Source: Nocardioidaceae bacterium
GTDB lineage: Bacteria; Actinomycetota; Actinomycetes; Propionibacteriales; Nocardioidaceae
Direction: 5' to 3'
Length of the DNA: 23,545 nt
Assembly: GCA_013696365.1 (NCBI GenBank)
Contig: JACCYS010000179.1
Coordinates: 1-23,545 of the forward strand
Shown here: positions 7,837-14,149 of the stretch, one piece after another
How the letters are laid out: each line of letters opens with the position of its first letter
Position numbering within the stretch: the first letter of the stretch is position 1
Translations under genes and position numbers: made by a program
The notes under the pieces: model-generated
What the model was told of the DNA's origin: nothing
Databases searched by the model: none
The model's input: the letters and a program-made list of their open reading frames with translations, nothing else

Positions 7837-8537
7837 ATCCCATCGGCTGGCTGTTCGACGCGGAGCTGCACATCGGCGACTCCACCATCCTGTGGCGCGA
7901 GATCATCGGCAACCTGTTCGGCCTGGCATCGGCCATCGGCGGGATGCGTCGCCGGATCTGGGCCTGGCCGGTGGGCATGGTCGGTAACGTGCTGCTGTTC
8001 ACGGTGTTCCTCGGAGCCGTGTTCGACACCCCGCAGGCCCAAGACCTGTGGGGACAGGCCGGCAGGCAGGTGTTCTTCGTCGCGCTGTCCATCTGGGGCT
8101 GGCACCGATGGCACCAGACGGCGCACCGCAACCGCGCCGACGGCAACCGCACCCGGCACGCTGTGCGCCCACGATGGGCCAGCACCGCCGAGCGGCTGCA
8201 GCTTGTCGCGCTCTATCTGGTGGGCACCGCCTTCTTCTGGTGGCTGTTCGGGATCATCGGCTCGTTCGGTCGGCTGACCGAGGCCTGGATCCTCACCGGC
8301 TCGATGCTCGCCACCTACGGGATGGCCCGCGGCTGGGTGGAGTTCTGGCTGATCTGGATCACCGTCGACCTGGTGGGGGTGCCGACGCTGTTGCGGGCGG
8401 GGCTGTACCCGTCGGCCGCGCTGTACGCCATCTACGGCGGCTTCGTCATCTGGGGGTTCGTTGTCTGGCTGCGAGCAGCCCGCGACGAGTCACCCGACGG
8501 CTTGGCCGATCCGGCCACGCAGGCGGTGGGCACGTGA
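7833..8537 (+). CDS. ribM: PnuC-family membrane transporter, probably the riboflavin importer RibM (PnuX)
   Basis: A 234-residue integral membrane protein of the PnuC family with about six or seven hydrophobic helices. Family features include WREIIGNLFGLASAIGG at 21-37, RRIWAWPVGMVGN at 40-52 and the aromatic SIWGWHRW at 86-93. Classical PnuC proteins take up nicotinamide riboside. Members encoded inside FMN-riboswitch riboflavin operons, as in Corynebacterium and Streptomyces davaonensis (ribEMABH), import riboflavin and are called RibM or PnuX. The position between ribE and ribBA matches that arrangement, so riboflavin is the likeliest substrate; this is inferred from context. ATG 7833 overlaps the ribE stop, and its own stop overlaps the ribBA GTG. 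A polar loop at about 95-120 is rich in Arg, His and Asn. Confidence 0.85.
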   Translation: MNPIGWLFDAELHIGDSTILWREIIGNLFGLASAIGGMRRRIWAWPVGMVGNVLLFTVFLGAVFDTPQAQDLWGQAGRQVFFVALSIWGWHRWHQTAHRNRADGNRTRHAVRPRWASTAERLQLVALYLVGTAFFWWLFGIIGSFGRLTEAWILTGSMLATYGMARGWVEFWLIWITVDLVGVPTLLRAGLYPSAALYAIYGGFVIWGFVVWLRAARDESPDGLADPATQAVGT

Positions 8538-9805
8538 ACGCGTCGGTGCGGCTCGATCCGGTGGAGCGGGCCGTCGCCGACATTCGCGTTGGTCGCTCAG
8601 TCGTGGTTGTGGACGACGAACACCGCGAGAACGAAGGCGACCTGATCTTCGCCGCCAGCAAGGCCACCCCGGCGTTGATGGGTTTCATGAACCGGTGGAC
8701 CAGCGGAGTGATCTGCGCCCCGGTTGAGGGCGATGTTCTGGACCGGCTGGCCATCCCGCTGATGACTCCGCACAACCGGGAGCGGTTGCGCACCGCCTAC
8801 ACCGTCAGCGTCGACGCTCGCGACCACATCAGCACCGGCATCTCCGCGGCCGACAGGGCCCGCACCGTCCGGGTTCTGGTGGACTCGGCGACCGAGCCGT
8901 ACGAGCTGGTGCAGCCGGGGCATGTGTTCCCGTTGCGTTACCGGCCGGGAGGCGTGCTGGTGCGGCCGGGGCATACCGAGGCAGCCGTCGACCTGGCCCG
9001 GTTGGCCGGGCTTACGCCGGCCGGGGTGATCGCCGAGCTGGTCAACGACGACGGCTCGATGAAGCGGGCCCACGACCTTCGCGACTTCGCCGACACCCAC
9101 GGGTTGGCGATGATCTCGATCGAGGATCTGATCGTGTACCGCCGGCAGCGTGAGCGGCTCGTGCAGCGGGTCGCAGTGACCCAGTTGCCGACAGAGTTCG
9201 GCGAGTTCACCGCATACGGGTTCCGCAGCACAATCGACGACGTCGACCACGTGGCGCTGGTGCACGGAGATATTGATGCGCCGACCAACGGTGCCGGGGT
9301 GCTCACCCGGTTGCACTCCGAGTGTCTCACCGGCGACGTGCTGGGCTCACGACGCTGCGACTGCGGCCCACAGCTGCAGGCGTCGATGTCGGCGATCACC
9401 GCCGAGGGCTGCGGTGTGGTGGTCTATCTGCGCGGCCACGAGGGCCGGGGGATCGGGCTGCTGCACAAGCTGCGCGCGTACGCGTTGCAAGACACCGGCC
9501 GGGACACCGTCGATGCCAACCTGGACCTAGGCATGCCTGCGGATGCCCGCGACTACGGCACCGGCGCGCAGATCCTCAGCGACCTGGGGGTTGTCTCGGT
9601 GCGGCTGTTGACCAACAACCCAGCCAAGACCGCCGACCTGACCCGCTATGGCATCGAGGTGCGGAGCCGCGAGCCGCTGCACGTGGTACCGACAGCTGAG
9701 AACCTGCGCTATCTGCAGACCAAAGCGTCTCGGATGGGGCACGACCTCGGCCACGTGCTGGCCGGCACCGAGCCTGCCGGCACAGGAGGGTCAGATGAGC
9801 GCTGA
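8534..9805 (+). CDS. ribBA: Bifunctional 3,4-dihydroxy-2-butanone 4-phosphate synthase / GTP cyclohydrolase II
   Basis: Fused enzyme supplying both entry points of riboflavin synthesis. The N-terminal RibB half (about 5-205) makes dihydroxybutanone phosphate from ribulose 5-phosphate. The C-terminal RibA half (about 210-405) opens GTP. RibB motifs are DDEHRENEGDL at 27-37 (His where Asn or Asp is common), PGHVFPL at 128-134 and HTEAAVDLARLAG at 147-159. RibA has RLHSECLTGDVLGSRRCDCG with zinc ligands C264, C275 and C277, then LRGHEGRGIGLLHKLRAYALQD at about 299-320. All key residues of both halves are present, so both activities are likely intact. GTG 8534 overlaps the ribM stop; the frame extends upstream only through ribM sequence. 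The 423-residue length is normal for RibBA. The 3' end overlaps ribH by 11 bases. Confidence 0.96.
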   Translation: MNASVRLDPVERAVADIRVGRSVVVVDDEHRENEGDLIFAASKATPALMGFMNRWTSGVICAPVEGDVLDRLAIPLMTPHNRERLRTAYTVSVDARDHISTGISAADRARTVRVLVDSATEPYELVQPGHVFPLRYRPGGVLVRPGHTEAAVDLARLAGLTPAGVIAELVNDDGSMKRAHDLRDFADTHGLAMISIEDLIVYRRQRERLVQRVAVTQLPTEFGEFTAYGFRSTIDDVDHVALVHGDIDAPTNGAGVLTRLHSECLTGDVLGSRRCDCGPQLQASMSAITAEGCGVVVYLRGHEGRGIGLLHKLRAYALQDTGRDTVDANLDLGMPADARDYGTGAQILSDLGVVSVRLLTNNPAKTADLTRYGIEVRSREPLHVVPTAENLRYLQTKASRMGHDLGHVLAGTEPAGTGGSDER

Positions 9806-10274
9806 GGGGGCGCCCACCGACTCGGCTGTCGACGGCAGGGGGCTGGCAGTGGCGGTGGTGGCCGCTTCGTGGCATCAGCAGGTGATGGACGGTCTGGTCG
9901 CCGGTGCGCTGCGCCGGCTGGCGCAGGCGGGTGTGCCCGAGCCGACCGTGATCCGCGTGCCGGGATCCTTTGAGCTGCCCGTGGTGGTCGGCGCCGTCGC
10001 GCCGGCTCACGACGCGGTGGTCGCCCTGGGCGTAGTCATCAGGGGCGGGACACCACACTTCGACTACGTCTGCTCGGCGGCCACCACCGGGTTGGCGGCA
10101 GTGGCCCGCGAGCATGGTGTTCCGGTGGGTTTCGGCTTGCTCACCTGCGACGACGAGGAGCAGGCGCTGACCCGGGCAGGTCTCGCCGGGTCGGTGGAGG
10201 ACAAGGGGGCAGAGGCTGCAGAGGCGGCGGTGCGCACCGCCCTGGTGTTGCGAAGTTTGGACCCGCCGGGTTGA
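9795..10274 (+). CDS. ribH: 6,7-dimethyl-8-ribityllumazine synthase (riboflavin synthase beta)
   Basis: Condenses dihydroxybutanone phosphate (from RibB) with the ribitylaminopyrimidine to give lumazine, the substrate of RibE. The 159-residue protein has VRVPGSFELPVVV at about 54-66, ALGVVIRGGTPHFDYV at 77-92 with catalytic-type H88, and VGFGLLTCDDEEQALTRAG at 111-129, all standard family motifs. Family members usually assemble into large shells or decamers. ATG 9795 is supported by a strong AGGAGGG (9784-9790), and it overlaps the end of ribBA by 11 bases. It is the last rib gene; no terminator follows before hisE 59 bases later. High certainty. Confidence 0.97.
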   Translation: MSAEGAPTDSAVDGRGLAVAVVAASWHQQVMDGLVAGALRRLAQAGVPEPTVIRVPGSFELPVVVGAVAPAHDAVVALGVVIRGGTPHFDYVCSAATTGLAAVAREHGVPVGFGLLTCDDEEQALTRAGLAGSVEDKGAEAAEAAVRTALVLRSLDPPG

Positions 10275-10289
10275 GCAGCTCACTGTCCG

Positions 10290-10295
10290 TAGGCT
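10290..10295 (+). promoter_or_regulatory. Possible -10 element for hisE-hisG
   Basis: TAGGCT, matching the actinobacterial TAGNNT style, sits in the 59-bp ribH-hisE gap and would give a leader of about 30 bases before the hisE ATG. The nearest TTGA box is only 13 bases upstream, too close for a normal -35. Weak; readthrough from the rib operon is equally possible. Confidence 0.25.
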
Positions 10296-10333
10296 GTGCG
10301 TGGCCAACCTGACCCCGACCCCGAGAGCGAGAC

Positions 10334-10597
10334 ATGAAGACGTTCGATGCGCTGTTTGCCGAGCTTGCGAGCAAGGCACAGACCCGGCCGGCGGGCTCGA
10401 GCACGGTGGCAGCGCTGGACGCTGGAGTGCACACCATCGGCAAGAAGTTGGTGGAGGAGGCCGCGGAGTCGTGGATGGCTGCCGAGCACGAAGGTCCCGA
10501 CCGGGCTGCCGAAGAGATCAGCCAGTTGCTGTACCACGCGCAGGTGCTGATGTTGGCCTGCGGGCTGACGCTCGACGACGTGTACGCCAACCTGTGA
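10334..10597 (+). CDS. hisE: Phosphoribosyl-ATP pyrophosphatase
   Basis: Second enzyme of histidine synthesis; it hydrolyses phosphoribosyl-ATP to phosphoribosyl-AMP and diphosphate. The 87-residue all-helical MazG-like protein has the family signature KKLVEEAAESWMAA at about 37-50, with the metal-binding glutamates, and AAEEISQLLYHAQVLML at about 58-74. ATG 10334 gives the typical MKTFDALFAELASKA start; the upstream GAGAGCGAG is a mediocre ribosome site. It is a stand-alone HisE, not fused to HisI, as in Actinobacteria. It lies ten bases before hisG, whose product makes its substrate. Confidence 0.95.
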   Translation: MKTFDALFAELASKAQTRPAGSSTVAALDAGVHTIGKKLVEEAAESWMAAEHEGPDRAAEEISQLLYHAQVLMLACGLTLDDVYANL

Positions 10598-10607
10598 GCG
10601 GCTGACC

Positions 10608-11492
10608 GTGGACCACATCACCCACCCGGCCTCCGACGCAGCCGTGCGGCTGCGCATAGCAGTGCCTAACAAGGGGTCGCTGTCGGAGGCATCCCGCGAC
10701 ATGCTGCGCGAGGCCGGGTACCGCCAGCGCAGCGACAGCCGTGAGCTGGTGCTCGCCGATCCGGACAACGGTGTCGAGTTCTTCTACCTGCGTCCCCGAG
10801 ACATCGCTGTCTACGTGGGGGAGGGCACGCTCGACCTCGGAATCACCGGGCGTGACCTGCTGCTCGACTCGGGTGCATCGGCTTCGGAGGTGCTGACGTT
10901 GGGGTTCGGGGGCTCCCGCTTCAGGTTCGCCGCCAGGCCCGGGACCCTCAGCGACGAGGACGACCTCGCCGGGCTGCGGATCGCCACCTCCTACCCCGGC
11001 GTGGTGCGCGCCTGGTTGGCCGAGCGGGACATGCAGGCCACCGTGATCCGGCTCGACGGGGCGGTGGAGACGGCCGTACGGCTCGGCGTGGCTGACGTGA
11101 TCGCGGACGTGGTCGAGACCGGCAGCACCCTGCGTCAGGCCGGATTGGAGATCTTCGGGGAGGTGCTGCTGGAGTCCGAGGCTGTGCTGGTGGGGCGGGC
11201 GCAGTCCTCCCCCGGAACCGCCCAAGACGTGTTTCTGCGACGGCTGCAGGGCGTCCTTGTGGCGCGAGCGTACGTGATGATGGACTATGACATCCCCGAC
11301 GAGCAGGTGGACACGGCCAGCCGGATCACCCCTGGCATCGAGTCGCCGACGGTGTCCCCGCTGCACAAGCAGGGGTGGGTTGCGGTCCGTGCGATGGTGC
11401 CTCGCCGGCACGCGCAGCGGGTGATGGACGAGCTGTGGGACCTGGGTGCCCGGGGGATCCTGGTCACCGACATCCACGCCTGCCGGCTGTGA
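10608..11492 (+). CDS. hisG: ATP phosphoribosyltransferase, long form
   Basis: First and feedback-controlled enzyme of histidine synthesis; it joins ATP and PRPP to give phosphoribosyl-ATP. The product shows LRIAVPNKGSLSE near the N terminus, GITGRDLLLDSG at about 83-94 and the PRPP loop DVIADVVETGSTL at 163-175. The C-terminal ACT-like domain (about 215-294, including HKQGWVAVRAMVP) is the regulatory part that binds histidine and defines the long form. GTG 10608 gives 294 residues. An in-frame GTG at 10644 would give 282 residues, closer to relatives that begin at LRIAVPNKG, so the true start may be there; neither has a strong ribosome site. The stop overlaps the next gene's GTG. Confidence 0.95.
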   Translation: MDHITHPASDAAVRLRIAVPNKGSLSEASRDMLREAGYRQRSDSRELVLADPDNGVEFFYLRPRDIAVYVGEGTLDLGITGRDLLLDSGASASEVLTLGFGGSRFRFAARPGTLSDEDDLAGLRIATSYPGVVRAWLAERDMQATVIRLDGAVETAVRLGVADVIADVVETGSTLRQAGLEIFGEVLLESEAVLVGRAQSSPGTAQDVFLRRLQGVLVARAYVMMDYDIPDEQVDTASRITPGIESPTVSPLHKQGWVAVRAMVPRRHAQRVMDELWDLGARGILVTDIHACRL

Positions 11493-11947
11493 GCAGCGAC
11501 CACGTCCGGGTGTACCGCCCGCTGGGCGCGTTGCTCGTCGCCTGCCTCAGTGGAGTGAGCCTGGTGGTGATGATCTCGGTCATCGCCTTTGCGCTGCCCG
11601 ATCGGGCGCGCGGTGACTTCACCCTCGCGCAGGATCTGACCCTGCTGCTCATCCTTATTGGCGCGTTGACCGTGCTCTACGGGATCGCCCGCACGCAGGT
11701 GCGGGTCGACGCCGACGGGCTGCATGTGGTCAACGGCTTTCGCCACCACCGGCTGTCCTGGCCAGAAGCGGTGCGTGTCTCGCTTGCGCGCGGCGCCCCG
11801 TGGGCCGTGTTGGACACTGCTGCGGGTGAGACGGTGCAGTTGATGGGCATCCAGCGATCCGACGGCGTCCGGGCCACTCGAGCCGTACGCGATCTGCGGG
11901 CTGCTATCGACGCACAGGGTGCCGCCAGTGGGGACGACGTCAGCTGA
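11489..11947 (+). CDS. Small membrane protein with bacterial PH-like domain
   Basis: A 152-residue protein with two hydrophobic helices (about 12-36 and 50-66) followed by a soluble segment (about 68-140). The pattern RTQVRVDADGLHVVNGFRHHRLSWPEAVRVSL resembles the bacterial PH domains found on actinobacterial membrane proteins (PF10756-like). No enzymatic motif is visible and the function is unknown. GTG 11489 overlaps the hisG stop (GTGA), so translation is probably coupled to hisG. PH-domain genes directly after hisG recur in Actinobacteria in my recollection. Its 3' end overlaps the convergent membrane-protein gene by eight bases. The gene call is firm, the domain call moderately so. Confidence 0.85.
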   Translation: MSSDHVRVYRPLGALLVACLSGVSLVVMISVIAFALPDRARGDFTLAQDLTLLLILIGALTVLYGIARTQVRVDADGLHVVNGFRHHRLSWPEAVRVSLARGAPWAVLDTAAGETVQLMGIQRSDGVRATRAVRDLRAAIDAQGAASGDDVS

Positions 11948-12374
11948 TTCCCCGGCGGCGCAAGATGTCCTCAATGTCGGCGAGCTCGTCGTCGGCCGAG
12001 GTGGCCGACATGGTGCTGCTGCGGCCGACCGCGGGTGTCCCGCGGCGTTGCTGGTCAATCCCTGCACTGCCACGCGACCGCAGCACAGCAGCCGACCCCA
12101 GCAGAAGCACCGCCATGGTGGCCAGCCCGACGCCCAGCCACATCACCGGATTGAACGCCAGCGAGGCCGACCAGTTCAGCACCGCCGCGGTGATCCGGCC
12201 AGCGAGCCGCAAGGTGCCGGTGAGCAACAGCGCGGGCGGCACGAACGCCCAGCCCGCCCAGCGGGTTGCGTTGATCGATTGACCGCGGCGCGCCGCCCGG
12301 ATGCCGAGCGCGGCCGCCAGCGCGGACAGCAGCAACGCCCACGGCATCCACAGCACCAGGTCAACTCCGGCCAT
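11940..12374 (-). CDS. Hypothetical three-helix membrane protein with conserved-looking acidic C-terminal tail
   Basis: A 144-residue product with hydrophobic segments at about 8-25, 40-57 and 76-98, and then a polar cytoplasmic-type tail ending DDELADIEDILRRRGIS. I know of no function. Tails of this kind close several small actinobacterial membrane proteins, but I cannot assign a family. ATG 12374 is chosen because it starts just before the first helix. The frame also has an ATG at 12443, adding 23 Pro/Arg/Gly-rich residues, and neither start has a clear Shine-Dalgarno. It lies downstream of the DUF1844 gene in the same direction and is probably cotranscribed. It converges with the PH-domain gene, the two stop regions overlapping by eight bases. 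Confidence 0.7.
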   Translation of the reverse strand: MAGVDLVLWMPWALLLSALAAALGIRAARRGQSINATRWAGWAFVPPALLLTGTLRLAGRITAAVLNWSASLAFNPVMWLGVGLATMAVLLLGSAAVLRSRGSAGIDQQRRGTPAVGRSSTMSATSADDELADIEDILRRRGIS

Positions 12375-12446
12375 GAGCCCAGCGTTGCACAGCGGCCCAA
12401 ACCGGGGCGGCTGGCGGGACAGCCCCAGGCCTCCGGCGGGCATCTG

Positions 12447-12788
12447 TCAGGCCGGCGAGACCGCTCCGGTCAGCCGCTCCCCAGGTGCCTCACCCGGTGG
12501 GTCGGGCACCTCACTAGCCTCACGAAACGCGAGTTGCAGGCTGCGCAGGCCGTCGCGCAGCGGCAGCGCGTGGTGATGACCAAGACGCGGCGCGCCTGCT
12601 GTCACCAGCCCAGCCAGTGCATCGATCAGCGTGCGCGCCTCGTCCAGATCTCGGTGCTCGGCCAAGTCCTCGGCGAGGCCTAGTTGAACGGCGGCGGCGC
12701 TCATCAGATGCAGGGCTGCGGTGGACACGATTTCGACCGCAGGCACGTCGGCGATGTCACGGGTGGCGTGTTCAGCAGCGGGATCCAC
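12447..12788 (-). CDS. DUF1844 family protein
   Basis: A 113-residue soluble protein matching the DUF1844 pattern: DIADVPAVEIVSTAALHLMSAAAVQLGLAE (about 11-40), DLDEARTLIDALAGLVT (about 47-63) and PLRDGLRSLQLAFREAS (about 76-92). It is helical, with no signal peptide or membrane segment, and its role is uncharacterised. Genes of this family often lie next to infC in Actinobacteria, as here, on the opposite strand. GTG 12788 is the first possible start, since an in-frame TGA lies two codons upstream. No good ribosome site is visible. The Pro/Gly-rich C terminus after residue 95 is probably disordered. Confidence 0.88.
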   Translation of the reverse strand: MDPAAEHATRDIADVPAVEIVSTAALHLMSAAAVQLGLAEDLAEHRDLDEARTLIDALAGLVTAGAPRLGHHHALPLRDGLRSLQLAFREASEVPDPPGEAPGERLTGAVSPA

Positions 12789-12875
12789 CGCTCAACAGTG
12801 GCATCCGCGGGGCGCTGGGTCATACCTGGGTCACCACCTGGGCAGCAGCTGGGCGAGTGTCCGTACCCGGGCTGA

Positions 12876-12881
12876 TAGACT
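12876..12881 (+). promoter_or_regulatory. Possible extended -10 for the infC-rpmI-rplT operon
   Basis: TGATAGACT contains an extended-type TG upstream of TAGACT (12876-12881). It lies between the divergent DUF1844 gene and infC, where the operon promoter should be. The -35 region is poor. A start near 12888 would give a leader of about 270 bases carrying the hairpin series described separately. Confidence 0.35.
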
Positions 12882-12905
12882 CCCGAGTGGCCAGTGGTCG
12901 TGCTG

Positions 12906-13084
12906 CGTTGTACAACGTCCGACACGACTGCTCACAAGCGGAAACTTCCCACCTGAACGACGCTAGCGTCGTCGGGTAACGGCCGGTTGGCAGCCAGCAG
13001 AATGGCCGCCAACCGACGGCATCGCCGCCCTTTCGGGCATGGGTGTCGGAGGCTTTCGTGCGTGTCGGCGCGGAAGCCTTTTTT
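12906..13084 (+). ncRNA. Structured cis-regulatory leader of infC with five successive hairpins
   Basis: Five local stem-loops follow one another in the 5' leader of infC. (1) A perfect 12-nt palindrome at 12906-12917 (CGTT/AACG around GTAC). (2) A perfect 16-nt palindrome at 12957-12972 (ACGACG/CGTCGT around CTAG). (3) An 8-bp stem CGGTTGGC (12984-12991) with GCCAACCG (13008-13015), with an inner GCCA/TGGC (12993-12996/13003-13006). (4) GCCC-TTTC-GGGC at 13027-13038. (5) An intrinsic terminator at 13050-13084. In Firmicutes the infC operon is controlled by L20 binding to its leader. Whether this one senses IF3, L20 or something else cannot be told from sequence. I do not recognise a named RNA family here. 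Confidence 0.6.
13050..13084 (+). terminator. Intrinsic terminator / attenuator in the infC leader
   Basis: AGGCTTTCGTGC (13050-13061) pairs along all 12 positions with GCGCGGAAGCCT (13068-13079), including two G-U pairs, around the loop GTGTCG. A run of six T follows (13079-13084). This is a canonical Rho-independent terminator placed 75 bases before the infC start, on the same strand. It could end a short leader transcript or act as a regulated attenuator. Confidence 0.8.
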
Positions 13085-13158
13085 GCATGCGGTGACGTGA
13101 GCAGTCCAGGTCCATGCGTCACGGTCGCCCGCAGTTTCACTATCTCGCAGGAGGATCC

Positions 13159-13827
13159 ATTACCACCGAGCCGCGCATCAACGAGCGTATTCGGGTGCCT
13201 GAAGTCAGGCTGGTCGGCCCCAACGGTGAACAGGTGGGCATCGTCCGTATCGACGACGCCCTCCGCCTCGCCTCCGAAGCCGATCTTGACCTGGTCGAGG
13301 TCGCGCCCACGGCGCGCCCGCCAGTCGCCAAGCTGATGGACTACGGCAAGTTCAAGTACGAGACGGCGCAGAAGGCACGCGAGTCGCGACGCAACCAGAC
13401 ACACACGGTCATCAAGGAGATGAAGCTCCGGCCCAAGATCGATGCCCATGACTACGAGACCAAGAAGGGTCACGTAGTCAGGTTCTTGCGCTCAGGGGAC
13501 AAGGTGAAGATCACGATCATGTTCCGTGGCCGTGAGCAGCATCGTCCTGAGTTGGGCTTTCGACTGCTGCAGCGACTGGCCGAGGACGTCGAGGAGCTGG
13601 GCTTCGTGGAGTCGACGCCTCGACAAGACGGGCGGAACATGACGATGGTCATCGGTCCGCACCGCAAGAAGGCTGAGGCTCGGGCCGAGGTTCGCGCCGA
13701 GCGCGCTGCGCAGGTCGCCGAGCGCAATGCAGAGCGGGAGGCCGTGCGGGCAGATCGGGCTCCCGCCTCAACGACCGTGAAGCCACGCAAACGTTCCGAC
13801 AACGTGGACCCCGACACCGACGTGTGA
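13159..13827 (+). CDS. infC: Translation initiation factor IF-3
   Basis: IF3 binds the 30S subunit, keeps it apart from 50S and checks start codon and initiator tRNA. The 222-residue product has the N domain beginning TEPRINERIRVPEVRLVGPNGEQ, the linker, and the C domain with VIKEMKLRPKIDAHDYETK and later GRNMTMVIGP. An acidic and basic tail after about residue 175 is typical of Actinobacteria. The start is taken as ATT 13159: AGGAGG (13149-13154) lies four bases upstream and the protein then begins at the conserved (M)TTEPRINERI. Rare AUU starts are a family hallmark and in E. coli allow IF3 to repress its own synthesis. An in-frame ATG at 13114 lacks a ribosome site and would add 15 unconserved residues. 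The gene heads infC-rpmI-rplT. Confidence 0.96.
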   Translation: MTTEPRINERIRVPEVRLVGPNGEQVGIVRIDDALRLASEADLDLVEVAPTARPPVAKLMDYGKFKYETAQKARESRRNQTHTVIKEMKLRPKIDAHDYETKKGHVVRFLRSGDKVKITIMFRGREQHRPELGFRLLQRLAEDVEELGFVESTPRQDGRNMTMVIGPHRKKAEARAEVRAERAAQVAERNAEREAVRADRAPASTTVKPRKRSDNVDPDTDV

Positions 13828-13889
13828 GCCGGTACAACCGATCGGCACACCAGCACAACCACTGAGACAGAGACCAGGAGGACACACCG

Positions 13890-14084
13890 ATGCCGAAAAT
13901 GAAGCCGCACTCGGGCACCAAGAAGCGGGTGAAGGTCACCGGCAGCGGCAAGCTGCGCCGGCAGAAGGCCAACCGCCGGCACCTGCTGGAGCACAAGCCG
14001 ACCAAGCGCACCCGGCGCCTCGACGGCACCACCGATATCGCCAAGGCCGACGTGAGCAGGGTCAAGAGGCTGCTCGGCAAGTGA
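13890..14084 (+). CDS. rpmI: 50S ribosomal protein L35
   Basis: Small basic ribosomal protein of 64 residues, full length for the family. It has the usual PKMKPHSGTKKRVKVTGSGK start and the Arg/Lys-rich centre KLRRQKANRRHLLEHKPTKRTRRL, ending in VSRVKRLLGK. ATG 13890 is preceded by AGGAGG (13876-13881) at good distance. It is 62 bases after infC and 65 bases before rplT, the standard operon order. Confidence 0.98.
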   Translation: MPKMKPHSGTKKRVKVTGSGKLRRQKANRRHLLEHKPTKRTRRLDGTTDIAKADVSRVKRLLGK

Positions 14085-14149
14085 CCATTGTCGGCTGCGG
14101 GACAGCCCGCGCCGTGACCCACCCACCGCACGTCTGAAGGAGTACCCCA

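Noticed and set aside
7833..8537. Calling the transporter a nicotinamide riboside PnuC
   Set aside because: The family fits, but position inside an FMN-riboswitch riboflavin operon points to RibM; no NAD-related gene is nearby.
11919..12683. A 254-codon plus-strand frame opposite the DUF1844 and membrane genes
   Set aside because: The minus strand encodes a recognisable DUF1844 protein and a clear three-helix membrane protein; the plus frame is Gln/Arg/His-rich without motifs.
12957..12972. The 16-nt palindrome ACGACGCTAGCGTCGT read as a protein-binding operator on its own
   Set aside because: It lies in a series of stem-loops downstream of the promoter candidate, so an RNA role is simpler; operator function is not excluded.
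13114..13158. Upstream ATG start for infC
   Set aside because: No Shine-Dalgarno in front of it, and the extra 15 residues are unconserved; ATT 13159 has AGGAGG and gives the conserved N terminus.
14085..14149. Small GGCTG/CAGCC hairpin between rpmI and rplT as a terminator
   Set aside because: Only 5 bp, no T tract, and rplT follows with a good ribosome site; the genes are one operon.
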